Source: JBFWUM01 sp050247255
Lineage (GTDB): Bacteria > Acidobacteriota > Vicinamibacteria > Vicinamibacterales > UBA2999
Assembly (NCBI GenBank): GCA_050247255.1
Contig: JBFWUM010000029.1
Span: 1-51,096 of the forward strand
DNA length: 51,096 nucleotides
Reading direction: 5' to 3'
Positions 41,971-50,219 of this stretch are shown piece by piece. The first letter of the stretch is position 1, and each line of letters opens with the position of its first letter. The position numbers were made by a program, and so were the translations under genes. The notes below the pieces were generated by a model, which was not told the origin of the DNA, ran no database searches, and saw only the letters and a list, made by a program, of their open reading frames with translations.

Positions 41971-43503
41971 ATGGACTTTCCCGTGAACGCGACGCTCACC
42001 AGACTCCTCCACGACGTCCTGACCAGTCGTGTGTACGACGTAGCGCGGGAAACCCCGCTCGAACCGGCGGCCTCGCTGTCGCGCCGCCTCGGCAACGACG
42101 TGCTGCTCAAGCGGGAGGACCTGCAGCCGGTCTTCAGCTTCAAGCTGCGCGGCGCCTACAACAAGATCGCCCGACTGTCGGCCGACGAGCGGGCCCGCGG
42201 CATCATCGCCGCCAGCGCTGGTAACCATGCCCAGGGCGTCGCCTTTTCAGCGCGGCGGCTCGGCCTGTCGGCGATCATCGTGATGCCGCAGACGACGCCG
42301 ACGATCAAGGTGGATGCGGTGCGCGCGATGGGGGCGGAGGTCGTGCTGGCGGGCGACAGCTATGCCGACGCCAAGGCGCACTGCGACACGCTCATCGCCA
42401 CGACCGGGCGGACGTTCATCCACCCCTTCGACGATCCGCTGGTCATCGCCGGCCAGGGGACGGTGGGGGCCGAGATCATCCGGCAGGGGCAGGAACGGTT
42501 GTCGGCGGTGTTCGTGCCGGTCGGCGGCGGCGGCCTGATCTCGGGCATTGCCGGCTACATCAAGACGCTGCGGCCGGAGGTGAAGATCATCGGCGTCGAG
42601 CCGTACGAGTCGGACGCGATGTACCAGTCATTGCAGTCGGGACGACGGGTGCAGCTCGATACCGTGGGCATCTTCGCCGACGGCGTGGCCGTGCGCGAGG
42701 TCGGGGAAACGACGTTCGCCATCGTGCGCGAGACGGTGGACGAGATCGTGCGCGTCAGCAACGACGAGATCTGCGGCGCGATCAAGGACATCTTCGACGA
42801 CACGCGGACGATCATGGAGCCGGCCGGCGCCTTGGCGGCGGCGGGGTTGAAAGCGTGGGTCGAGCGTGAAGGTGTCACCGATCAGTCACTGATTGCGGTG
42901 CTGAGCGGCGCCAACATGAACTTCGACCGGCTGCGCTTCGTGGCGGAGCGCGCCGAGCTCGGCGAGGCGCGCGAGGCGTTGCTGGCCGTCACGATCCCGG
43001 AGCGGCCGGGCGGCTTCCGCGAATTCTGCACCGCCCTCGGCCGGCGCGTCGTCACCGAGTTCAACTACCGGTTGAGTGGCCGCAAAACGGCGCACATCTT
43101 CGTCGGCCTGTCGACCGAGTCGCGCCAGGACGCCGCGGCGCTGGCGGCCATGTTGAACGCGAAGGGCTACCAGACGACCGACCTGACCGACAACGAAATG
43201 GCCAAGCTGCACATTCGCCACATGGTCGGCGGCCGGGCGCCCGACGTCCGCCACGAGCGGCTGTACCGCTTCGAGTTCCCCGAGGTGCCGGGGGCGCTGG
43301 CGAATTTCCTGGAGAAGCTGGCCGGCCGCTGGAACATCAGCCTGTTCCACTATCGCAACCACGGCTCCGATTCCGGCCGCGTGCTCGCGGGCTTCGAGGT
43401 CGAGGACAAGGACCTGCCGGCGTTCGGCGCGTTCCTCGAAGCGCTCGGCTACCCGCACACGCAGGAAAGCGACAACCCCGCCTACCGGTTCTTCCTGAGC
43501 TAG
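41971..43503 (+). CDS. ilvA: Threonine ammonia-lyase (biosynthetic, two ACT-like domains)
   Basis: 510 aa. The PLP enzyme converts threonine to 2-oxobutanoate, first step to isoleucine. PLP lysine K58 is in SFKLRGAYNK; ASAGNHAQGVA and GGGGLISG bind the cofactor phosphate. Two regulatory ACT-like domains follow (about 330-410 and 425-508), so isoleucine feedback is expected. ATG 41971 is used; AAGGA lies only 2 nt before it, and GATAAT covers it (41967-41972). If that is the -10, GTG 41983 would be the start. ATG 41953 is also in frame. The stop TAG shares CTAG with the convergent gene's stop. Confidence 0.95.
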   Translation: MDFPVNATLTRLLHDVLTSRVYDVARETPLEPAASLSRRLGNDVLLKREDLQPVFSFKLRGAYNKIARLSADERARGIIAASAGNHAQGVAFSARRLGLSAIIVMPQTTPTIKVDAVRAMGAEVVLAGDSYADAKAHCDTLIATTGRTFIHPFDDPLVIAGQGTVGAEIIRQGQERLSAVFVPVGGGGLISGIAGYIKTLRPEVKIIGVEPYESDAMYQSLQSGRRVQLDTVGIFADGVAVREVGETTFAIVRETVDEIVRVSNDEICGAIKDIFDDTRTIMEPAGALAAAGLKAWVEREGVTDQSLIAVLSGANMNFDRLRFVAERAELGEAREALLAVTIPERPGGFREFCTALGRRVVTEFNYRLSGRKTAHIFVGLSTESRQDAAALAAMLNAKGYQTTDLTDNEMAKLHIRHMVGGRAPDVRHERLYRFEFPEVPGALANFLEKLAGRWNISLFHYRNHGSDSGRVLAGFEVEDKDLPAFGAFLEALGYPHTQESDNPAYRFFLS

Positions 43504-45422
43504 TTCGCGACGGCCTCCCACAGCTGCGCGGCCAGGCTGATGATCGCGTCGACGTCGGTGGCGAGCGCGACGCGCTCTTTGACGAGGATCTCTGCGTACT
43601 CGCGCACGCGCGCGAGGTAATCGTCGCGGTTGCGGTAGCGTTCGGCGATCGACAGGCGGGCATCGCCGGTGCGCTCGCGCTCGTCGCGCGTCCGCGCGAA
43701 CGGCTCGAACGATCCGGCGAGGCCGGCGAGGTATCGCAGTCCGGGCAGCGTCGGCTCAGAAATGTTCCAGCCGGTGAACGTGCCGAGCGGCACGCCGATC
43801 TCCGGCACCCGGATGCCGCCCATGTCGTTGCCGTCCGCATCGACCTGCGGCACCCGCACCGGCAGCTCTTCTCCAGTCATCGGCGGCTCGCTGATGATGC
43901 GATCGGTGGCGAAGCGTGGGCCGAGGTTCAGGCGAAAAACCGGCGGCAGGTATGAGGCGAAGGGCAGGCCGGGGATCGCGGGGAAGCGGACGTTCTCCCG
44001 CCGGACAAGCTGCCGCTCGGCTAACGTCGGTACTCGAGACGGTGGCGGCTCGGTGCCGTCACGGAGCCAGGCGTCCAGGTCGAGCAGCAGCGCCCGCAGT
44101 GGCCAGCGCTGCTCGGCGAAGTTCAGCCCGTGGCGGTACCCGCGATACCGGACGTCGCGCTGCCTCGGGATGGGCGCGCCCGAATGCGGCGTCCCGGCAA
44201 TCAGGTAGAGCCGCGACGTCGGCGCCAACGGCACATCCTGCGTTGCATCGTCATTCGTATAGGTCAGCGATGCGGCTCGCGCCCAGTACTCGGTGGACGA
44301 CAGGGTTGTGACGATGCGTGGCACGACGCGCTGCGCCCGTGCCCGGGCCAGCAGCCCCTCGTCCGTGAACGGGGGGAGATCGACCGGGCGCAGCACCGAC
44401 AGCACCGAGTTGCCCGCCTGGCCGGGCATGGCGAACCGGTGGTTGAAGCTGCCGCCGCCCGCGCCGGCCGAGGCGATGAAGAGCGCGTCGAACGCCTGGC
44501 GCCCCTGTTCGTCGGCGTTGAAGCCGTCACGCACGAACTCGCGCAGCAGGCGGGCGCTCTGCGAATAGCCGAAGCCGATGACCCGCTGCACCAGCGCCGG
44601 GTTTTCGCGCAGCGTCGTGACGCGACCGCCGTGGCGCAGGTAGGCGGCGAAGTCGCGGATGGCGGCCAGGCCGAGGCCGAAGACCGGCGATCCCTTCGCG
44701 TTGTAGACGATCTCGTAGATGCCCGGCGACCGTGTCCCTTCGCTCGCAAACAAAACGGCGCAGCCGTCCTGCATGAACAGCCACGCGTCGCGCGGCAGCG
44801 CGCGCGGCGCATCCTCGAATCGCGCGCGGAACGTCAGCGCGACGTCGGGTTGTGCGGCGGCGTTGAAGACGCAGTAGGGGAGACGGAACCCGCGCGGCGA
44901 CGGCTGCACGCCGTCTTCAATGTAGCTGCCGCGCACCTGCCCCTCGACCGGGGCCACCGGCGCCTCGAAGCCAAGACCCTGTCCCGGCTCGACGTCTGCC
45001 TGCCAGCCGAGAAACGCCAGCGTGAACCCCTGCTCGAGGAAGAAGCGATCGCCGAGGTCCCAGTTCTCGGGGTTGAGGTCGCGCGTGCGCCCCTCGCTGA
45101 AGAGGATGAGCGATTGATCGCGGCCGCGGTTGACGACCTCGAGAAAGACCGTGCCGCGGGCCTCGCCTGGGTCCTTGGGCTGGAACCAGAGCAGGTCGCT
45201 GCTGTATTCGACCAGCCCGTCGGCGTTCACCGGGGCGAAGGCTATGTCGGCCACCGCGCGATTGGCGGCGTTGTCCGGGCGCGCCGCGAAGTGGACGCGG
45301 GCGATGATCCGCTCGTGCGTGCCGGCGTCAGCGCGGCTCAGCACCTCGATGCGGACCACTTCTGCAGCCGCCGTCGAGGCCAGCAACAGCAGGCCGCACA
45401 GCACGCTCAGGCAGCGCCCCAT
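43500..45422 (-). CDS. Secreted alpha/beta hydrolase-domain protein
   Basis: 640 aa with a signal peptide (LSVLCGLLLLASTAAAEV). The N-terminal half is beta-rich; the alpha/beta-hydrolase part starts near residue 255 with the nucleophile elbow GYSQSARLL and continues with ASAGAGGGSFNHRFAMPG. Matches what is annotated as 'alpha/beta hydrolase domain-containing protein' of about 600 aa. Substrate unknown. Divergent from the DUF885 gene (28 bp). Confidence 0.78.
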   Translation of the reverse strand: MGRCLSVLCGLLLLASTAAAEVVRIEVLSRADAGTHERIIARVHFAARPDNAANRAVADIAFAPVNADGLVEYSSDLLWFQPKDPGEARGTVFLEVVNRGRDQSLILFSEGRTRDLNPENWDLGDRFFLEQGFTLAFLGWQADVEPGQGLGFEAPVAPVEGQVRGSYIEDGVQPSPRGFRLPYCVFNAAAQPDVALTFRARFEDAPRALPRDAWLFMQDGCAVLFASEGTRSPGIYEIVYNAKGSPVFGLGLAAIRDFAAYLRHGGRVTTLRENPALVQRVIGFGYSQSARLLREFVRDGFNADEQGRQAFDALFIASAGAGGGSFNHRFAMPGQAGNSVLSVLRPVDLPPFTDEGLLARARAQRVVPRIVTTLSSTEYWARAASLTYTNDDATQDVPLAPTSRLYLIAGTPHSGAPIPRQRDVRYRGYRHGLNFAEQRWPLRALLLDLDAWLRDGTEPPPSRVPTLAERQLVRRENVRFPAIPGLPFASYLPPVFRLNLGPRFATDRIISEPPMTGEELPVRVPQVDADGNDMGGIRVPEIGVPLGTFTGWNISEPTLPGLRYLAGLAGSFEPFARTRDERERTGDARLSIAERYRNRDDYLARVREYAEILVKERVALATDVDAIISLAAQLWEAVAN

Positions 45423-45450
45423 GGCGCGAGTCTACAGGTAAACTCCGGGC

Positions 45451-47208
45451 ATGCGATTCAGGATTTTCGGCGTCGCGGCCATCCTGCTCTGGGCGCTCTC
45501 GCCGCTCGGGGCGCAGCAGCCTTCGATCGACGACTTCTTCGAGCGGTTCACCGCCGACTGGGTGCGGCTGAATCCGAACCAGGCCACCAACGCGCGCTAC
45601 TTCGCGGGAGCCGAGCAGGAGGCGCTCGAGCGCCAGATCACGCCGCTCACCGCCGAATGGCGCGCATCACGTCGGGCGCTCGCGAGGCGCGGACTGGCGG
45701 AGCTGGCGACCTTCGACCGTGCCCGGCTCACCGACGACCAGCGGCTGTCTGCCGACCTGATGCGGTGGCAGCTGGAGATCGACGTCGAAGGGGAGCAGTA
45801 CGAGGAGTTCGCGTTCCCGCTGGAGCAGTTCGCCGGCGCCAACGTGAACCTGCCGAACCTGGCGGTGACGCATCCGCTGGTCACTGAGCAGGATGCCGCG
45901 AATTACATCGCGCGCCTGCGCCAGGTGGCGGCGCGGATGGATGAAGCCGTTGCCGAGGCTATCTCACTCGCCGAGAAGGCGCGGGTGCCGCCCCGGTTCA
46001 TCGTGGGCGCGACCATCACGCAGATGGAGCAGTTCATTGCCGGCCCGCCCGCCGACAACCCGTTCGTCGCGGTGTTCGCCGATCGGATGGCCGCCACGCC
46101 AGGCGTCCCAGCCGCCACACGCGCGCGGCTGCGTGCCGAAGCGGAGCAGATCACCGCCAACCAGATCTATCCGGCGTGGCGCGCCGCGCTCGACGTGCTG
46201 CGCCCGCTCGAAGGGCGCACCACCGATGCGCCCGGCTTGTCGCGATTTCCTGGTGGCCTCGAGGCCTACGCCTACCACCTGCGACGATTCACCAGCACGA
46301 ACCTGACCGCCGACGAGATCCATCAGATCGGGCTGCGCGAGGTGGCGAGCCTCGAAGCGGAGATGGACACGATCCTGCGCCAGCTCGGACGCACGACTGG
46401 CAGCGTGAAGGATCGGATCGTCCAGCTCGAGACCGATCTGGCGTATCCCAATGACGAGGCCGGTCGCGCGCGGATCATGGCCGACATCGACGGTTTCATC
46501 CGCGACGCGCAGCAGCGCTCGCAGTCCCTCTTCGCGCGCACGCCGAAGGCGCCGGTCATCGCCCGCCCGTTCCCGAAGTTCCGCGAGAACACCGCCGCTG
46601 CCAACTACAACGGCCCGTCGCGTGATGGCTCGCGCCCCGGGACGTTCCAGATTCCACTGCGGCCGTCGTACCTGACGCGGTTCGGGCTCAAGACGCTCGT
46701 CTATCACGAGACCGTTCCCGGGCATCACTTCCACATCGCCCTCGAGGTCGAGAACACCGCCAACCCGCGCTTCCGCCAGATCCGCGCGCTCGGCGGCATC
46801 TCGGCGTTCAGCGAGGGGTGGGCGCTTTATGCCGAGCGGCTGGCATCGGAGAACGGCTGGTACGAGGGCGACCTCGAGGGGCGGCTTGGCCAGCTCGACG
46901 CGGCGCTCTTCCGCGCGCGCCGGCTCGTCGTCGACACCGGCCTGCATGCGAAGGGATGGACGCGGCAGCAGGCGATTGACTACGGCATCGAAGCCAGCGA
47001 AATCGATCGCTACGTCGTCAATCCCGGGCAGGCCTGCGCGTACATGATCGGGCAGCTGAAGTTCGTCGAGCTGCGCGAGAAGATGCGCGCCGCGCTTGGC
47101 CCGCGCTTCGATCCGAAGGTCTACCACGACCTGGTGCTTTCGACCGGCACCGTGCCCTTGACGATGATCGAGGACGTGGTCGATCGCTACATCGCGGCCA
47201 ACCGGTGA
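45451..47208 (+). CDS. DUF885 family metallopeptidase-like secreted protein
   Basis: 585 aa, signal peptide near residues 1-22 (ends LGAQQP). The zinc motif HETVPGHH starts at H419 (HExxxGHH type), with the later EGWALYAERL holding another ligand. Helical throughout. The family is related to carboxypeptidase-like proteins; peptidase activity is likely but not shown. Its stop overlaps the GTG start of tadA. Confidence 0.85.
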   Translation: MRFRIFGVAAILLWALSPLGAQQPSIDDFFERFTADWVRLNPNQATNARYFAGAEQEALERQITPLTAEWRASRRALARRGLAELATFDRARLTDDQRLSADLMRWQLEIDVEGEQYEEFAFPLEQFAGANVNLPNLAVTHPLVTEQDAANYIARLRQVAARMDEAVAEAISLAEKARVPPRFIVGATITQMEQFIAGPPADNPFVAVFADRMAATPGVPAATRARLRAEAEQITANQIYPAWRAALDVLRPLEGRTTDAPGLSRFPGGLEAYAYHLRRFTSTNLTADEIHQIGLREVASLEAEMDTILRQLGRTTGSVKDRIVQLETDLAYPNDEAGRARIMADIDGFIRDAQQRSQSLFARTPKAPVIARPFPKFRENTAAANYNGPSRDGSRPGTFQIPLRPSYLTRFGLKTLVYHETVPGHHFHIALEVENTANPRFRQIRALGGISAFSEGWALYAERLASENGWYEGDLEGRLGQLDAALFRARRLVVDTGLHAKGWTRQQAIDYGIEASEIDRYVVNPGQACAYMIGQLKFVELREKMRAALGPRFDPKVYHDLVLSTGTVPLTMIEDVVDRYIAANR

Positions 47209-47651
47209 CACACGAGGAGGGCATGGCCGCCGCGCTCGAGCAGGCGCGGCTGGCTGTCGACGCCGGCGAGGTGCCCATCGGCGCGGTCGTCGTCTTCGAG
47301 GATCGCATCCTCGGCCGTGGCTTCAACCAGCCGATCCGCGCGCATGATCCGACCGCGCACGCCGAGGTCGTCGCCATGCGCGAAGCGGCCGCGGCGATCG
47401 GGAACTACCGCCTCACCGGCAGCCGGCTCTACGTGACCGTTGAGCCGTGTCTGATGTGCGTCGGCGCAATGGTGCACGCGCGGATCGCCGAGGTGATCTA
47501 CGGCGCGACGGAGCCGAAGGCCGGCGCCCTGGTGTCGATGATGAGTGCCCACGAGCTGGCCGGGCTGAACCACCGGCTGGGGGTGATGGGCGGTGTTCTC
47601 GAAGACGAATGCCGCGAGATCATCCAGGAATTTTTTCGAAGGAAGCGCTGA
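47205..47651 (+). CDS. tadA: tRNA adenosine(34) deaminase
   Basis: 148 aa. Converts adenosine 34 of tRNA-Arg(ACG) to inosine. Zinc site: H52-A-E54 and PCLMC (C82, C85). The C-terminal helix (DECREIIQEFFRRKR) is the family ending. GTG 47205 overlaps the DUF885 stop; ATG 47223 has GAGGAGG only 2 nt before it and is an alternative that also leaves a complete deaminase. Ten nt after the stop comes the tRNA-Ser-like repeat, the apparent boundary of foreign DNA. Confidence 0.93.
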   Translation: MTHEEGMAAALEQARLAVDAGEVPIGAVVVFEDRILGRGFNQPIRAHDPTAHAEVVAMREAAAAIGNYRLTGSRLYVTVEPCLMCVGAMVHARIAEVIYGATEPKAGALVSMMSAHELAGLNHRLGVMGGVLEDECREIIQEFFRRKR

Positions 47652-47660
47652 GCGGAAGGT

Positions 47661-47680
47661 TGGCGGAGAGGGAGGGATTC
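47661..47680 (-). repeat. tRNA-Ser 3'-end fragment, likely attachment site copy 1
   Basis: TGGCGGAGAGGGAGGGATTC; on the minus strand GAATCCCTCCCTCTCCGCCA. It parses as T-loop end GAAT, T-stem strand CCCTC, acceptor strand CCTCTCC, discriminator G (typical of tRNA-Ser) and CCA. The next bases do not continue a tRNA. An identical copy is at 50031-50050. This is the pattern left when an element integrates at a tRNA 3' end. The stretch 47681-47893 after it holds no gene I can support. Confidence 0.8.
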
Positions 47681-47893
47681 AGGCGAGCGCGATTGCAGAC
47701 TGCTTCATTTTGCACGATTTAACTGGGCATGAGCGTTTCGCGCTTTTTCCGATTCCCTGACTGCTTTTTTGCCTGTTGTTCCGCAGCGATGACACTCGAA
47801 ATGACGCTCGCGGCGATCATTGCCCGACAAGTGTTCGAGGCCTCCCCTTGCGGCCTGGGACGATTCGCTCTGTCGAAGGTCCGAATGACCAAC

Positions 47894-49069
47894 TCAAATA
47901 GAAGCGCGCAGGCGGTCCAACTCGACATCGAGCTCTTCTAGAACCCCATCAGGAAGTCTAATTGTTAGCACCAGATTCAACACCTGAGGCTCACCATCTG
48001 CCTTGATCTGTGCAACTGCGGCTTCAATCCGGTCCCGTAAATCCAGACCAAATTCTTCAATCTGGCGAATGTATTCATCGAGCATCGAGCTAATCAGATC
48101 GCGGAGTCGATCGAATTGGTCATCGATATTAGCGGTGCGAAGACGGCCGTGCCACTTAAGCGCCTGAAGATACATTTCACCGATTGTCTCGGCGACGAGC
48201 ACGATTGCTTCAGCATTTCCGGGCTCTCCCGCCGGACCGAAGGCGATCGGCAAGGTTTCGTTTATTAGCTTGTTTGCCGTTCCGGCGAACCGGGTAGCCT
48301 CGCTAAGTCGGCGTTGAATCCAATCCAACGGGTCTTGCACGTCCTCGCCGAGGCCAACGACGACGCCCGCACGATGTCGAGACCTCTCGCGATAGTGCTG
48401 CCCGACCGCATCGACCCACGCATTGGCAAATAGTCGATACTCCCAACCGTCGGGCTTCTCAAGTGCGATCCTCAAGGTATCGCCACGAAGCTCCTTTAGC
48501 CACCGCTCGCCCTTGAGTGGACGCTGCTGCTGCTGCAAACGGAGGCCACGTTCATGTTGATACGCAAATTGAACTCGGAGTGCGTCGACTATGTCCTGGG
48601 CGGTTCGAAATTCGTGAGTCCACACGCTGTCGCGCGTTCTTACTGTCTCGACAAACTCGAACAACTTAGGAGTATCAACTTGGTTTGAATAGTCGGCAGT
48701 CGGGTTGAGGCGCCACGTCGGTATGAGTGGCAGGATTCCCTGATCGACGAACGCCCAAATAGGAATCCCCTTTTGACGGGCGGCGAGGTACTCGAGATTT
48801 GTCACCGATGTCGCTGACGCATCCTCGACACTTCCGTATCTGCGGCCGATGATCAAAACAAGGACATCCGCGTCACGCTGTACTCGTTGGCGGCAGTTTT
48901 CGATCGTCGTCAGATCGGGATCAACAGGGAATGAGGGGTGTTCCGACAACAGCGCGCGATAACCCAATTCATCTCCGATGAACCGGCGCAGATCCTCTCT
49001 GACTTGCCGTAGGTCATAGAAGGTCGAACTGACCATGACGCAGGGTTGTCGTGATGCGCTCGTTCCCAT
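47894..49069 (-). CDS. DUF4062 protein
   Basis: 391 aa. The first 90 residues are DUF4062: PCVMVSSTFYDLRQVREDLRR, then ADVLVLIIGRRYGS and TNLEYLAARQKGIPI, a TIR-like alpha/beta fold. DUF4062 domains are often N-terminal in putative NTPase or signalling proteins, some in defence loci. The remainder is helical, with a long acidic region (IDDQFDRLRDLISSMLDEYI), and ends with a beta segment; no NTPase motif is seen. Codon choice is visibly less GC-rich than to the left. Inside the segment between the two tRNA-Ser repeats. Enzymatic activity unknown. Confidence 0.75.
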   Translation of the reverse strand: MGTSASRQPCVMVSSTFYDLRQVREDLRRFIGDELGYRALLSEHPSFPVDPDLTTIENCRQRVQRDADVLVLIIGRRYGSVEDASATSVTNLEYLAARQKGIPIWAFVDQGILPLIPTWRLNPTADYSNQVDTPKLFEFVETVRTRDSVWTHEFRTAQDIVDALRVQFAYQHERGLRLQQQQRPLKGERWLKELRGDTLRIALEKPDGWEYRLFANAWVDAVGQHYRERSRHRAGVVVGLGEDVQDPLDWIQRRLSEATRFAGTANKLINETLPIAFGPAGEPGNAEAIVLVAETIGEMYLQALKWHGRLRTANIDDQFDRLRDLISSMLDEYIRQIEEFGLDLRDRIEAAVAQIKADGEPQVLNLVLTIRLPDGVLEELDVELDRLRASI

Positions 49070-49091
49070 CTCGGTCGAATTGCCCCAAGCC

Positions 49092-49370
49092 CTACTTTAC
49101 AGAGCGCCTTAACTTGGCTCTCTTGGGTAGTTCATCCCCGACCCGAGGAGGATTTCCGACGCCCGCACGCTTGAGAATCCGAAGCGCCTTCGCGACGTCA
49201 CCCTTCGCGGCGCGTGCAGCGAAATATTCTTCGGTGCGCAGCGCCGACACTTTCTCAGCGACTGCAATATTGATCAATTGATTAACCGCAACGCCCTCTG
49301 CGCTCGCCACCTTGCGAGCTTCCTCCATCAAGGAGGGTTGCAGCCGTAGCGCGAAGTTGCTCTTCTTCAT
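49092..49370 (-). CDS. Antitoxin-like protein with RHH motif
   Basis: 92 aa. The start NFALRLQPSLMEEARKVASAEGVAVNQLINIAV has the strand-helix-helix of ribbon-helix-helix DNA-binding antitoxins (HicB/CopG-like). The charged C-terminus would bind the toxin. It overlaps the toxin gene by 4 nt (ATGA), so the order is toxin first, antitoxin second. Confidence 0.8.
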   Translation of the reverse strand: MKKSNFALRLQPSLMEEARKVASAEGVAVNQLINIAVAEKVSALRTEEYFAARAAKGDVAKALRILKRAGVGNPPRVGDELPKRAKLRRSVK

Positions 49371-49804
49371 GGCTTCTTCTTCAATCGCCGCAGTGCCTCA
49401 ATCGGCGTCATCACCACAATGCCGAACGTTGCGGCCAACGGTTCGAAATCCCGTCGATTGAACGTCACGAGCATGTCTGCCCGTCCATTCACCGCCGTTT
49501 CGAGCACCATGTCGTCATCGACGTCCGGCAGCGACGGCCGCCAGAGATACGAGAGCCGGACTGGCTCTGCAACCAGAGCGACGGCATCAAGCAATGCCTG
49601 CATTTCGTCTGATGAGAGTCCTGATGCGTCGAGATGCTCAGGTCGCGTCAAGACCGCTTCGTATTCGATCATCAACGGGACCGATACCAGTGCCGGATAG
49701 CGGCGTTCCAACGCGAGCGTCAGCAACACTCTCGAGGCGCCGCGGTCGCTGCGAATTGCGGCGACCAGGACGTCGGTATCGAGCACGACCCGCCGGGACG
49801 GCAC
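49367..49804 (-). CDS. PIN-domain toxin (COG1569-like)
   Basis: 145 aa from GTG 49804. Acidic residues: D9/D11 in VVLDTDVLVAA, E in MIEYEAVLTR, D in VDDDMVLETAV and D in FNRRDFE, as in 'toxin component, PIN family'. It should be an RNase neutralised by the following RHH protein. A perfect TATAAT (49810-49815, minus strand) lies 5 nt before the GTG, so the mRNA would be nearly leaderless. Confidence 0.85.
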   Translation of the reverse strand: MPSRRVVLDTDVLVAAIRSDRGASRVLLTLALERRYPALVSVPLMIEYEAVLTRPEHLDASGLSSDEMQALLDAVALVAEPVRLSYLWRPSLPDVDDDMVLETAVNGRADMLVTFNRRDFEPLAATFGIVVMTPIEALRRLKKKP

Positions 49805-49809
49805 ACTCG

Positions 49810-49815
49810 ATTATA
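49810..49815 (-). promoter_or_regulatory. Consensus -10 of the toxin-antitoxin operon
   Basis: TATAAT on the minus strand, 5 nt before the toxin GTG. No good -35 at 17 nt. A start of transcription about at the GTG is implied. Confidence 0.55.
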
Positions 49816-50219
49816 TCGCAGGCAATATCACCACGACCTCGCCGCCGGACCAAGTCACTCGGAAATGTCACCCGGCATGGTCTGGCGACCCAACGACCAT
49901 CTTTCAGGCCGTTTTCGATGAGTAGCGGGCACATGGCGGAGAGAAAGCCGAGTCTCGCTCAACGGGTTAGCGGACTCAAGAATCTGAAAGAAACCGCAAC
50001 GCCCTGAAACGGGAGGAAACGATTGGAGAATGGCGGAGAGGGAGGGATTCGGTCAATTTAGCGCTTGACAGGTTTTTCAAGAACGCTCGATTTCTAAAAA
50101 ATTCGCTCGGAATTCGCCTCAGCAGAATCCGCGAAATCTGCACCTTCCGCACCCGAACCCCCCAAATCGCCCCCAGCTCTCCCGCCCGAGCGGGCCTCCA
50201 CAGGGCAGAGCACCGAAGC
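49816..50219. other. Gene-poor boundary region
   Basis: About 400 nt, lower in GC than the rest. It contains the second tRNA-Ser repeat (50031-50050) and an A/T-rich part near 50085-50110. A 24-codon open frame (49933-50007, MAERKPSLAQRV...) is the only candidate coding unit; it starts with TGGCGGAGAG, the first 10 bases of the repeat. I see no integrase, tRNA body or other gene. Confidence 0.6.
50031..50050 (-). repeat. tRNA-Ser 3'-end fragment, likely attachment site copy 2
   Basis: Identical over 20 bp to 47661-47680, then different on both sides. Again no tRNA body follows to the right, so an intact tRNA-Ser should lie beyond the window and this copy would mark the start of a second inserted segment. 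Confidence 0.8.

Noticed and set aside
47661..47750. Complete tRNA-Ser gene
   Set aside because: Only the last 20 nt are present; the following bases form no T-stem partner, anticodon arm or D-arm.
47719..47941. Two overlapping small frames of about 70 codons on opposite strands
   Set aside because: No SD site, no recognisable family, and partly inside the DUF4062 coding end; left as non-coding boundary sequence.
49933..50007. 24-codon frame starting MAERKPSLAQRV
   Set aside because: Plausible amino acid pattern but too short and without SD; could be a remnant of an older att-flanking gene.
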